DNA from: Paraconexibacter algicola
GTDB lineage: Bacteria > Actinomycetota > Thermoleophilia > Solirubrobacterales > Solirubrobacteraceae
NCBI RefSeq assembly: GCF_003044185.1
Contig: NZ_PYYB01000003.1
Location: forward strand, 310,001-374,000
Direction of reading: 5' to 3'
DNA length: 64,000 bases
Numbering within the stretch: the stretch's first letter is position 1; every line of letters starts with the position of its first letter. This document shows positions 10,922 to 18,433 of the stretch, piece after piece. The notes beneath the pieces are model-generated. The model had not been told where the DNA came from. It did not search any database and saw only the letters and a list, made by a program, of their open reading frames with translations. The position numbers and the translations under genes are program-made.

Positions 10922-11844
10922 GCATCCTCATCGACGAGAACACCACGTTCATCATCCAGGGCATCACCGGCCGTGAGGCGATCAACCTCACGCGCGAGTG
11001 CCTGGACTACGGCTCGAAGATCGTCGGCGGCGTGACCCCCGGCCGCAAGGGCCGTGAGGTCCACGGCGTGCCGGTGTTCGACACGATCGCCCAGCTGATC
11101 GAGCACAACGGCGGCCAGGTGCCGGACGGCTCCGTCGTCACGGTCCCGCCCGCGGGCACGAAGGACGCGGTCTTCGAGGCGCTCTACGCGGGCATCAAGA
11201 CGATCGTCGTCGTCACCGAGCGGATCCCGCGGCGCGACGTCGCCGCGATGGTCGAGCTCGCCGATCGCAACGGCGCCCGGATCATCGGCCCGAACTGCCT
11301 CGGCCTGATCGTCCCCGGCGTCGCGAAGATGGGCGGCATCGGCGGCCCCGCCAAGAACGCCGCGCAGGCCTACCAGCCGGGCTCGGTCGGCGTGATGAGC
11401 CGCTCCGGCGGCATGACCACCGAGATCTCCTCGACGCTGACCGCGGCGGGCCTCGGCGTGTCGACCGCGGTGTCGATCGGCGGCGACGCGATCATCGGCT
11501 CCACCTACGCGGAGCTGATGCCGTACTTCGAGGCGGACGAGCAGACGCAGGCGATCGTCATCTACACCGAGCCGGGCGGCCGTATGGAGGCCCAGCTGTC
11601 GGCGTGGGTGAAGGAGAACAACTCCCGCCTGCCGATCATCGCGTTCATGGCCGGCAAGTTCATGGACGACGACGAGATGCAGGGCATGTCCTTCGGGCAC
11701 GCCGGCACGATCGTCGAGGGCAAGGAGGACAGCGCCACCGAGAAGATCGCGCGCCTCCAGGAGGCCGGCATCCCGGTCGTCGAGCGGATCGACGAGATCC
11801 CCGACATGGTCAAGAAGCTGATCGCCGAGAGGAGCGCCGCATGA
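10918..11844 (+). CDS. sucD: succinate/malate-CoA ligase, alpha subunit
   Basis: 308 aa. N-terminal CoA-binding Rossmann domain (FIIQGITGREAINLTREC) and C-terminal flavodoxin-like ligase domain. The active-site histidine that is transiently phosphorylated is in SFGHAGTIVEG near residue 260; most family members read GHAGA here. GGVTPGRKG is the typical CoA-binding turn and IIGPNCLGLI is conserved. It is translationally coupled on both sides: its ATG overlaps the sucC stop and its stop overlaps the ferredoxin start, giving a tight three-gene operon. Confidence 0.88.
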   Translation: MSILIDENTTFIIQGITGREAINLTRECLDYGSKIVGGVTPGRKGREVHGVPVFDTIAQLIEHNGGQVPDGSVVTVPPAGTKDAVFEALYAGIKTIVVVTERIPRRDVAAMVELADRNGARIIGPNCLGLIVPGVAKMGGIGGPAKNAAQAYQPGSVGVMSRSGGMTTEISSTLTAAGLGVSTAVSIGGDAIIGSTYAELMPYFEADEQTQAIVIYTEPGGRMEAQLSAWVKENNSRLPIIAFMAGKFMDDDEMQGMSFGHAGTIVEGKEDSATEKIARLQEAGIPVVERIDEIPDMVKKLIAERSAA

Positions 11845-12089
11845 GCCTGCGCAAGGACGACGTGTTCATCGCCGTCGAGCTGTCCGACGCCGTCGCCGGT
11901 GATCCGGCGCTCGGCGCCAAGCTCGACGAGGTCTGCCCGGTCGGGATCTTCAAGGGCACCGAGAGCGGCGCGGACATCGTGCAGGAGAACCTGGACGAGT
12001 GCGTGCTCTGCGGCCTCTGCTACGACGCGGCCCCCGAGGGCGGCGTCGCCGTGCTGAAGCTGTACGAGGACGGGGCGCCGCTGCGCTAG
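11841..12089 (+). CDS. small ferredoxin-like protein, single [4Fe-4S] cluster
   Basis: 82 aa. Cys54-x2-Cys57-x2-Cys60 (CVLCGLC) plus Cys32 in CPVGIF give four ligands for one [4Fe-4S] cluster. The order is inverted relative to standard ferredoxins: the lone CP cysteine comes first, reminiscent of FixX-type ferredoxins and the C-terminus of ETF-quinone oxidoreductase. No signal peptide. The ATG at 11841 overlaps the sucD stop. A redox partner cannot be named from the window; coupling to an acyl-CoA ligase is unusual, because this enzyme itself has no redox step. Confidence 0.75.
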   Translation: MSLRKDDVFIAVELSDAVAGDPALGAKLDEVCPVGIFKGTESGADIVQENLDECVLCGLCYDAAPEGGVAVLKLYEDGAPLR

Positions 12090-12159
12090 GGCGCGCTGCG
12101 GTCTCGACCTCGGTGTCGGAGTCGTTGGCGGTCCCGGTGTCGATCGTGGGTCGGCCCTG

Positions 12160-13005
12160 ATGCCCGAACTCCCCGAGGTCGAGGCCGCCCGTGCGCTGAT
12201 CGAGGCGCACGCGCTGGGCCGCCCGATCGCCGCGGTCGACGACCGCGACACGTACGTCTGCCGGCCCCACGGGGTCGGTGAGCTGTCCGACGCGCTGGTG
12301 GGTCGCACACTCACCCGCGCGCGACGGATCGGCAAGTCCATGTGGGTGGAGACCGACGAGGGCGAGGGCCCGTCGCTCGGCCTGCACCTCGGCATGGCCG
12401 GGCGGATGGTGTTCATCAGCGAGGACGTCTCCGCGGGAACGTCCTACGCCGGGGACCCGATGTCGGCGACGGAGCTCGCGGGCGAGGCGGGCGGGCATCC
12501 AGATCCGCGATCGTCGGGCAACCCGGCCTGGGCGCGGTTCACCGTCGAGTTCGAGGACGGCGCCGCGCTCATCCTGTTCGACAAGCGCCGCCTGGGCCGC
12601 GCGGTGCTGAACCCGGATCTGAGCGGGCTCGGGCCGGACGCGCTCGAGGTGCCGCGCGCCGTGTTCGCGGAGCGGGTCGGCGCCGGCACCGCGCCGCTGA
12701 AGGCGCGGATCATGGACCAGTCGGTGATCGCGGGCGTCGGGAACCTGCTGGCCGACGAGACGCTGTGGCAGGCCGGGCTCTCCCCCCTGCGCCCGGCGGG
12801 CGAGCTCACCGACGAGGAGCGCGCGCACCTGTGGCGCACGCTGCGCCGCTGCACGCGCGCGGCGATCAAGCACGGCGGGGTGCACACCGGCAGGTTCATC
12901 CCGTACCGCCGACGCGGCGCCGCGTGCCCTCGCTGCGGGACCGAGCCCGTGCGGGCGACGGTCGGCGGGCGCACCACCTGGTGGTGCCCGGAAGAGCAGA
13001 CCTGA
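12160..13005 (+). CDS. Fpg/Nei-family DNA glycosylase/AP lyase with incomplete zinc finger
   Basis: 281 aa. It starts with MPELPEVE, giving the catalytic N-terminal Pro2 and Glu3 of the formamidopyrimidine-DNA glycosylase/endonuclease VIII family. The helix-two-turn-helix block reads DQSVIAGVGNLLADETLW. It would excise oxidised bases and cleave the abasic site. The C-terminal zinc finger has Cys256, Cys259 and Cys276, but the fourth ligand position (279) is Glu instead of Cys, and the chain ends two residues later. So it may bind zinc weakly or use a zincless arrangement. Whether it acts on 8-oxoguanine (MutM) or oxidised pyrimidines (Nei) cannot be decided. A frameshifted copy of its tail lies at 14630-14731. 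Confidence 0.88.
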   Translation: MPELPEVEAARALIEAHALGRPIAAVDDRDTYVCRPHGVGELSDALVGRTLTRARRIGKSMWVETDEGEGPSLGLHLGMAGRMVFISEDVSAGTSYAGDPMSATELAGEAGGHPDPRSSGNPAWARFTVEFEDGAALILFDKRRLGRAVLNPDLSGLGPDALEVPRAVFAERVGAGTAPLKARIMDQSVIAGVGNLLADETLWQAGLSPLRPAGELTDEERAHLWRTLRRCTRAAIKHGGVHTGRFIPYRRRGAACPRCGTEPVRATVGGRTTWWCPEEQT

Positions 13006-13053
13006 CGCTTGACGCCCGCGGGCGGCCAGCGGCCGGGGTCTAGGGTGGGAGGC

Positions 13054-14049
13054 ATGAGCGCCACCACCCCGCAGCAGCCGATCGGGTCGGGCTTCGGCCA
13101 CGACTCCACGAGCGAGGACGTCCTCGCGGGCGTCGACCTGACGGGCCGGCACGCCGTCGTGACCGGAGGGGCCTCCGGGATCGGGATCGAGACCGTCCGC
13201 GCCCTGGCGGGTGCGGGCGCGACGGTCGTGGTCCCCGCCCGCCGCCCGGAGCAAGCGCAGGCGACGCTCGCGGACGAAGGACTCGGCGACGTGCGCGTCA
13301 TGACGATGGACCTCGCCGATCTCGAGAGCGTGCGCGTCGCCGCGGAGACGCTGCTGGCCGAGAGCCGCGCGATCGACCTGCTGCTCACGAATGCCGGGGT
13401 GATGGCGTGCCCGGAGACGCGCGTGGGCGACGGCTGGGAGCTGCAGTTCGCGACGAACCACCTCGGGCACTTCGCGTTCGTCAACCGGCTGTGGCCGCTC
13501 GTCGCGGCGGCGCCGGACGGCGCGCGGGTGGTCGCGCTGTCGTCGATGGGCCACCGGCGATCCCCGATCCGCTTCGACGACCTGATGTTCGACGGCGGCA
13601 CCTACGAGAAGTGGGCGGCCTACGGGCAGTCCAAGACCGCCAACGCGCTGTTCGCGCGGGAGCTCGACCGGCGCGGGCGCGCGGACGGCGTGCGTGCGTT
13701 CTCGGTGCATCCGGGCGGCATTCAGACGCCGCTGCAGCGGCACCTCGAGCGGGCGGAGATGGTCGCCGCGGGCTGGATGCTCGAGGACGGGACCGTGCGC
13801 CCCGGCATCGGGTTCAAGACGCCGGCCCAGGGTGCGGCGACCGCGCTGTGGGCGGCGACGTCCCCGCAGCTCGACGGGCTCGGGGGCGTCTACTGCGAAG
13901 ACTGCGACATCGCCGCGCCGGCCGGCCCAGACCTCGAGGCACCCAGCGGCGTGCGCCCGTGGGCCACGGACGACGAGGCCGCGTCGCGGCTGTGGGCGGT
14001 GTCCGCCGAGCTCACGGGCGTCAACGCGTTCGCGACACCGGCGGACTAG
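13054..14049 (+). CDS. short-chain dehydrogenase/reductase (retinol-dehydrogenase-like)
   Basis: 331 aa from the ATG at 13054, which follows a purine-rich GGGTGGGAGG. NAD(P)-binding TGGASGIG lies about residue 35-45, followed by the structural LLTNAGVM, SSMGHRR with the catalytic Ser, and the catalytic YGQSK. The 30-residue N-terminal extension and C-terminal additions are typical of the WW-oxidoreductase/retinol dehydrogenase-like subgroup that is abundant in actinobacteria. Substrate unknown. Its stop overlaps by 4 bp the end of the decayed amidase copy on the other strand. Confidence 0.88.
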   Translation: MSATTPQQPIGSGFGHDSTSEDVLAGVDLTGRHAVVTGGASGIGIETVRALAGAGATVVVPARRPEQAQATLADEGLGDVRVMTMDLADLESVRVAAETLLAESRAIDLLLTNAGVMACPETRVGDGWELQFATNHLGHFAFVNRLWPLVAAAPDGARVVALSSMGHRRSPIRFDDLMFDGGTYEKWAAYGQSKTANALFARELDRRGRADGVRAFSVHPGGIQTPLQRHLERAEMVAAGWMLEDGTVRPGIGFKTPAQGAATALWAATSPQLDGLGGVYCEDCDIAAPAGPDLEAPSGVRPWATDDEAASRLWAVSAELTGVNAFATPAD

Positions 14050-14618
14050 ACGCTCGCGCTCGCGCGGAGCCTGCGCCGTTCGACCTGCAACGAGCCGCCG
14101 CGGACGTCGCCGTCGGTGAAGCCGGTGTGCTCGATGCCGATCGCCGTGTGGTCGAGGCCGACCGTGTGGCGGCACACGAGACGCCGCGGAACGAGCTGGT
14201 GGATGCGTCCGGCGCCGTCGATCACGAAGTGCGAGCAGACGCCGGGTCGCTTCTCGATCTCCGGATCGGGACGGTTCGGCACGAACGCGTTGCGGACGGC
14301 GGCGTCCGTGGCGACGACCTCGACGTGCTCGACGATGACGTTCGGGTCCTCCAGGCGCGCGCGGTCCAGCCCCGAGTGCCGCCGGCTGGAGGCGCGCTTG
14401 CGGCGGGCGTCATCCGGAATCGGGTCTCAGTGGATCGGCGGGCGCCGCCGCGGTGACGGCGGCGTGGGCGAGCAGGCTCTCGGCCGGGCCAGCGGCGCGT
14501 AGGCGTCGCGCCGGCCGGTGGTGAGGAACGGGAACAGCGTGAGCCAGTAGCGGCAGGCGTCGAGGACCGCGGGCTCCGAGCGCGGAGCCTGCACGAGCAG
14601 GGCGGCCAGGTCGAGCAT
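14046..14618 (-). pseudogene. decayed partial duplicate of the nitrilase-amidase pair
   Basis: Read on the minus strand from 14618, the frame begins with a nitrilase tail (LVQAPRSEPAVL, then WLTLFPFLTTGRRDAYAPLA) matching the C-terminus of the intact gene at 16418-17419. It runs in the same frame into amidase sequence matching 15774-16421: RPPIH, a TGA at 14427-14429 where the intact gene has TGG for Trp, then DPIP, VIVEHVEVVATDAAVRNAFV, PGVCSHFVIDGAGRIHQLVP and CRHTVGLDHTAIGIEHTGF. The copy loses the amidase start, its signal peptide and everything after the IEHTGF region. Order and orientation mirror the intact pair, so this is a truncated tandem duplication with an in-frame stop. The part from 14282 to 14046 is still open but lacks the catalytic C-terminal region. 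Confidence 0.85.
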
Positions 14619-14629
14619 CGCAAGCCGGG

Positions 14630-14731
14630 CCGCGTGTGCCCGCGCTGCGGGACGGAGCTCGTGCGCGCCACGTGGGCGGGCGCACCACCTGGTGGTGCCC
14701 GCAGGACCAGCCGGGCCCCGCGGCGCCCTGA
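14630..14731 (+). pseudogene. frameshifted remnant of an Fpg/Nei glycosylase C-terminus
   Basis: The plus strand encodes CPRCGTELVRAT, then loses one base relative to the intact gene at 12160-13005 and continues in the next frame as GGRTTWWCPQDQPGP to a TGA at 14729-14731. The matching intact tail is CPRCGTEPVRAT followed by VGGRTTWWCPEEQT. Only the zinc-finger end is left. Like the intact gene it has Gln/Asp rather than a fourth Cys after the WWCP motif, so the missing ligand predates the duplication or the two share a recent source. Confidence 0.8.
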
Positions 14732-14734
14732 GCG

Positions 14735-15751
14735 TCAGCGCCGTGTGCGCCCGGCGCCGGACCCGCCACCGCCGTTGCCGGTCGAGCCGTTGCGCGCCGT
14801 CGCGTCGACGTCGGCGCCGGGCCGGTCGGCCCCGTCACCCTCGCCGCGCTGCAGCAGCGCCACCGGCTCGATCGGGGACGCCACCGGCAGGCACGTGGCG
14901 CAGAAGTCCTCGCCGAACGGGGTGAGCGCGATGCTGCGCCGCACGACCTTCGCGACGCGACCGGCCGTCTTGGCGGCCTCCAGCGCCTCGGGCTGCGCCT
15001 CGAGCACCTGATACTTGTGCAGCTCCTTCACCGGCTCGCGGGAGAACCACAGCAGGCCCAGGCGGAAGAGGTTGTTCAGGTAGACCGGGACGCGCTCGAC
15101 GTACCGCACGCCCGCACGGGCACCGATCATCGTGATGCCGGGCGCGATGAGCTCCGAGCCGACGTTCAGCGGTCGGGCGGTGCGGACGTCGATCGCGGCC
15201 TGCGGGCCCTCGAGCGCCATCAGCCGCAGGATCCGTGCCTCGTCGGGGACGAGCTCGTCGAGGATCCGCTCGTACGCGGGATGGGTGTGGTCCTCGTGCA
15301 GGACGTCGGCGGAGGCGACGAGCAGCGCGCTGCCGCGGTCGCGCAGGCTGGCGAGACGCAGCTCGGACGGGTCGGGGGCGGGCGCCCGGCTCGGGTGCCG
15401 GGCCGCGCGCTCCTCGCGCGCATGCGCGACGCCCGCGGGCGTCACCCAGTCCGACACGCCGCGGACGCGCTCCTCGAGGTCGGTGACGCCGAGCAGCGTC
15501 CGGGCCTGCGAGCGGGCGCCCTCGCGCACCTCGTGCAGCAGCTCGGCGGCTGACTCGCCCGACGCGGCGGCGCGCAGCAGCCGGGCGGACGAGCGCACCC
15601 CGGTCTCGACCGACCACTGCGCGGTGCGCAGCCAGGCTCCCGCGGCGAGCCGGGCGAGGCCGGGCACGGCCTTCAGCGGGCTGCCGGAGCCGCCGCGCTC
15701 GTCGGGTTCGCCGGCGAGGAGCTCGTCGAAGTCGTCGTCCTGCGTGCTCAT
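14735..15751 (-). CDS. DUF4393/Abi-alpha-like protein
   Basis: 338 aa. An N-terminal acidic stretch is followed by a helical region (residues about 25-100). The central domain has THPAYERILDELVPDEARILRLMALEGPQA, IDVRTA and YLNNLFRLGLLWFSREPV, then LTPFGEDFCATCLP. This block order recalls DUF4393 (Abi-alpha), a family named for a phage-abortive-infection protein; most actinobacterial members are uncharacterised. Ends in a low-complexity Gly/Asn/Arg tail. No signal peptide. It is 22 bp from the amidase stop on the same strand, so may belong to that transcript. A defence role is not supported by anything else here. Confidence 0.65.
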   Translation of the reverse strand: MSTQDDDFDELLAGEPDERGGSGSPLKAVPGLARLAAGAWLRTAQWSVETGVRSSARLLRAAASGESAAELLHEVREGARSQARTLLGVTDLEERVRGVSDWVTPAGVAHAREERAARHPSRAPAPDPSELRLASLRDRGSALLVASADVLHEDHTHPAYERILDELVPDEARILRLMALEGPQAAIDVRTARPLNVGSELIAPGITMIGARAGVRYVERVPVYLNNLFRLGLLWFSREPVKELHKYQVLEAQPEALEAAKTAGRVAKVVRRSIALTPFGEDFCATCLPVASPIEPVALLQRGEGDGADRPGADVDATARNGSTGNGGGGSGAGRTRR

Positions 15752-15773
15752 GCTCCCAGCCTAGCCGCCGCGC

Positions 15774-16421
15774 TCAGCCTCCGCGCTCGAGTGCGGTCAG
15801 CGCCCGCCGGTACACGCGCATCGAGGACGCACGGAAGTCCCCGTGGGTCTGGCGCTTCAGGCGCGCGACGCGCTCGCGGTGGTACGGGCTGGAGAGCGAC
15901 TCGTTGTGCCCGATGACGTCGCCCAGCGTGATGCCCTCGCGCGCCCGCAGCCACGCGGTGAGGCGCAGTGACGCACGGAGCTGCCGGGCGTTGCCGAGCA
16001 CGTCCCCGTCCCGGAAGCCCGTGTGCTCGATCCCGATCGCCGTGTAGTTCAGGCCGACCGTGTGCCGGCACATGAGCCGGAGGGGCACGAGCTGGTGGAT
16101 CCGTCCGGCACCGTCGACGACGAAGTGGGAGCACACGCCCGGCTTCTCCCGCAGCTCCGGGTCGGCGACGTTGGGGACGAAGGTGTTGCGGACCGCGCGG
16201 TAGCTGGACGCGACCGCGACGTGCTCGACGATCACCTTCGGATCGCGCAGGGCCGCGCGGTCCAGGCCGTAGTGGCGGCGGCTGTACGCGCGCATGTCCG
16301 CGCGCCGCCGGGCGTCGTAGGGGATCGGGTCCCAGTGGATCGGCGGCCGCTCCGCGCCGGGGGCCGCCGCAGCGCCGGCGATCGCCAGACCGGCGGCGGC
16401 GACGGTCGCGGTCAGACTCAC
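15774..16421 (-). CDS. secreted N-acetylmuramoyl-L-alanine amidase-type protein (Amidase_2/PGRP fold)
   Basis: 215 aa. An Ala-rich export signal covers residues 1-22 (SLTATVAAAGLAIAGAAAA). The amidase fold shows VEHVAV, VCSHFVVDGAGRIHQLVP, CRHTVGLNYTAIGIEHTGF and VIGHNES, which supply the histidines and Glu/Asn that hold zinc and activate water in Amidase_2 enzymes. It would act outside the membrane on peptidoglycan stem peptides. The start codon overlaps the stop of the carbamoylputrescine amidase gene (ATGA), so it is translated from the agmatine operon. The link between a cell-wall amidase and polyamine synthesis is unexplained. A truncated copy lies at 14046. Confidence 0.85.
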   Translation of the reverse strand: MSLTATVAAAGLAIAGAAAAPGAERPPIHWDPIPYDARRRADMRAYSRRHYGLDRAALRDPKVIVEHVAVASSYRAVRNTFVPNVADPELREKPGVCSHFVVDGAGRIHQLVPLRLMCRHTVGLNYTAIGIEHTGFRDGDVLGNARQLRASLRLTAWLRAREGITLGDVIGHNESLSSPYHRERVARLKRQTHGDFRASSMRVYRRALTALERGG

Positions 16422-17419
16422 TCCCCGGCCTCCACGGCCTCCGGCGGCGCGACGAGCGACGCGTAGGCGTCAGGACGGCGGGTCGTCAGGAACGGGAAGA
16501 GCGTCAGCCAGTCCCCGCGCGCGTCGAGATCGAGGTCGGCGACGAGCACGGCCGGCTCGCTGCGCGGCGCCTGGACGAGCACCCGACCGTACGGGTCGCT
16601 GATGAACGAGGACCCGTAGAAGGTGATCGTCGTCGCCGGACCGTGCGGGTCCTCGGGGCGTCGCATGGTCTCGGTGCCGATCCGGTTGACCGCGACCATG
16701 AACGTGCCGTTGGCGATCCCGTTGCCGACGATCACCTGCTGCCACAGCGGCTGCGTGTCGAACCCGGGGTGCCCGGGCTCGGACCCGATCGCCGTCGGGT
16801 AGACGAGCACCTCGGCGCCGGCGAGCGAGTAGGCGCGAGCGAGCTCGGGGAACCACTGGTCCCAGCAGGTCGGGAAGCCGAACCGTCCGTGGTGCACGGG
16901 CACGACCGGGAACGCGTCCTCCCCGGCGGGGCCGCGGCGGAAGTACCGGTCCTCGTAGTAGCCCTCGGTCACCGGGATGTGCAGCTTGCGGGTGCGCGCC
17001 ACGAGCGTCCCGTCCGGGGCGACGACCACGGCGGTGTTGAAGCCCAGGCCGTCCTGCGCGTCGGCGCGCTCGTACAGCGACGCGTGCACGTGGACGCCCT
17101 GGTCGGTCGCCAGGTCGCGCGCGAACGCGACGGTCGGCCCGTCCTCGAGGTCCTCCGGGGCGGCGCCGACCGCGGCCGGCCCGTCCGGCTGGATCGCGAA
17201 GTACGGCGACAGCGTCAGCTCCTGGAGGCACACGATCTGCGCGCCCTCGCGCGCGGCCATCCGTACGCCCTCGGCGAGCGCCTCGCGGTGCTCGTCCGGA
17301 TCGGCGTGCCAGCGGTGCTGCACGGCGCCGACGCGCAGCGGTCCGCGGGTGGGCTCGTCGACCCGTGCCGGGGACGGGGGCGTCGCTCCGGTCGCGGTGA
17401 TCAGACGGTAGGCGCTCAT
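16418..17419 (-). CDS. aguB: N-carbamoylputrescine amidase (carbon-nitrogen hydrolase)
   Basis: 333 aa, nitrilase superfamily. The catalytic triad is visible: Glu67 in CLQELTLSPYF, Lys in ARTRKLHIP and Cys in PTCWDQWFPE. The sequence FPTCWDQWFPELAR is characteristic of the N-carbamoylputrescine subgroup. It hydrolyses N-carbamoylputrescine to putrescine, CO2 and ammonia. An N-terminal extension of about 28 residues precedes the domain. The ATG overlaps the stop of the agmatine deiminase gene, as expected for the two-step agmatine to putrescine route. Its C-terminus was duplicated and decayed at 14430-14618. Confidence 0.92.
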   Translation of the reverse strand: MSAYRLITATGATPPSPARVDEPTRGPLRVGAVQHRWHADPDEHREALAEGVRMAAREGAQIVCLQELTLSPYFAIQPDGPAAVGAAPEDLEDGPTVAFARDLATDQGVHVHASLYERADAQDGLGFNTAVVVAPDGTLVARTRKLHIPVTEGYYEDRYFRRGPAGEDAFPVVPVHHGRFGFPTCWDQWFPELARAYSLAGAEVLVYPTAIGSEPGHPGFDTQPLWQQVIVGNGIANGTFMVAVNRIGTETMRRPEDPHGPATTITFYGSSFISDPYGRVLVQAPRSEPAVLVADLDLDARGDWLTLFPFLTTRRPDAYASLVAPPEAVEAGE

Positions 17420-18429
17420 CCGACGGTGTCCTCCTGCTGACGGGCCCCGACGGCCGGGACCTGCTGGGTGATGCAGTGTGGCCCGCCGCCACCGGCGGCG
17501 ATGACCTCCGCGGGGACGCCGACGACCTCGCGACCGGGATAGGCGTCGGCGATCGTCGCGAGCGCGGCGTCGTCATGATCGGCGCCGGCGACGGGGACGA
17601 TGACCGCCCCGTTGCAGAGGTAGAAGTTCATCGACGACACGACGACGCGCTCGCCGGCGACGTCGGCGTAGGACAGGTACGGGAACGGCAGGACGTCGAG
17701 CCCGGCGGACTCGAGCCGGCGCCGGTTCTCGAGCATCCCCCCGTGGTTGGGGTTCTCGTCGGCGACCTGCTGCAGCAGCACCTGTCCCGGACGCGTGAAC
17801 GCGGCGATGAGGTCGACGTGCCCGTCGGTGTCGAGGTCCTCGACGAGCCCGTTGCCGAGCCAGACGATCCGCTGCACCCCGAGCGTGTCCCGCAGGCGCT
17901 CCTCGATCTCCTCGCGGGAGAGGTCCGGGTTGCGGTTGGGGTGCAGCAGGCACTGCTCGGTGGTGATGAGCGTGCCGCGACCGTCCACCCCGAACGAGCC
18001 GCCCTCGAGGACGAGCTCCTCGACGCGCGCCTCGTCGCCCAGGTGCTCGACCAGCCGCGCGGCGAGCGCGGCGTCGGCGTCGAACGGGGCGAACTTCTCG
18101 CCCCAGGCGTTGAAGCCGAAGCAGACGCCCTGGCGCCGCTCCCCGTCCAGCACGTAGGCGGGACCGTTGTCCCGCAGCCACGAGTCGTCGGCGGGCAGGT
18201 GCAGCAGCTCGACGGCCGGCTCCAGGAGCTCCCGCGCCCGCGCGGCCGCGCGCTCGTCCGCGACGACCATCGTCACCGGCTCGAAGCGGACGATCGCGTT
18301 CGCCACGCCCGCGTACTGCTCCTCGGCCGCGGGCAGCAGCTCCTCCCACATGTCCAGGCGGCACGGCCACGTCATCAACGTGCGCTCATGCGGCTCCCAC
18401 TCCGCCGGCATCCGGAAGGCCATGCCCAT
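17416..18429 (-). CDS. aguA: agmatine deiminase
   Basis: 337 aa from the ATG at 18429 (MGMAFRMPAEWEPHERTLM); a second ATG two codons later is equally possible. Porphyromonas-type peptidyl-arginine deiminase fold. Seen: WEPHERTLMTWP at the start, LPADDSWLRDNGPAYV, EGGSFGVDGRGTLITTEQCLL, NGLVEDLDTDGHVDLIAAF and the nucleophile Cys319 in GGGGPHCITQQVP. It converts agmatine to N-carbamoylputrescine plus ammonia. First gene of the aguA-aguB-amidase operon, with 4-bp overlaps at each junction. It lies 4 bp from the end of the HNH gene on the same strand. Confidence 0.94.
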   Translation of the reverse strand: MGMAFRMPAEWEPHERTLMTWPCRLDMWEELLPAAEEQYAGVANAIVRFEPVTMVVADERAAARARELLEPAVELLHLPADDSWLRDNGPAYVLDGERRQGVCFGFNAWGEKFAPFDADAALAARLVEHLGDEARVEELVLEGGSFGVDGRGTLITTEQCLLHPNRNPDLSREEIEERLRDTLGVQRIVWLGNGLVEDLDTDGHVDLIAAFTRPGQVLLQQVADENPNHGGMLENRRRLESAGLDVLPFPYLSYADVAGERVVVSSMNFYLCNGAVIVPVAGADHDDAALATIADAYPGREVVGVPAEVIAAGGGGPHCITQQVPAVGARQQEDTVG

Positions 18430-18433
18430 GAGG

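Noticed and set aside
12421-12450. Another near-copy of the palindromic repeat in the Fpg/Nei gene (TCTCCGCGGGAAC)
   Set aside because: Only partly matches the core and is not symmetric; within what GC-rich coding sequence gives by chance.
14282-14282. The open frame 14046-14282 taken as an intact small amidase gene
   Set aside because: It lacks the start, signal peptide and catalytic C-terminal part of the parent gene, and homology continues upstream past its apparent start into a stop codon; it is the tail of a pseudogene.
14735-15751. DUF4393/Abi-alpha-like gene as evidence of a defence island
   Set aside because: No other defence gene is nearby and the family name comes from one phage-resistance case; the neighbours are metabolic and envelope genes.
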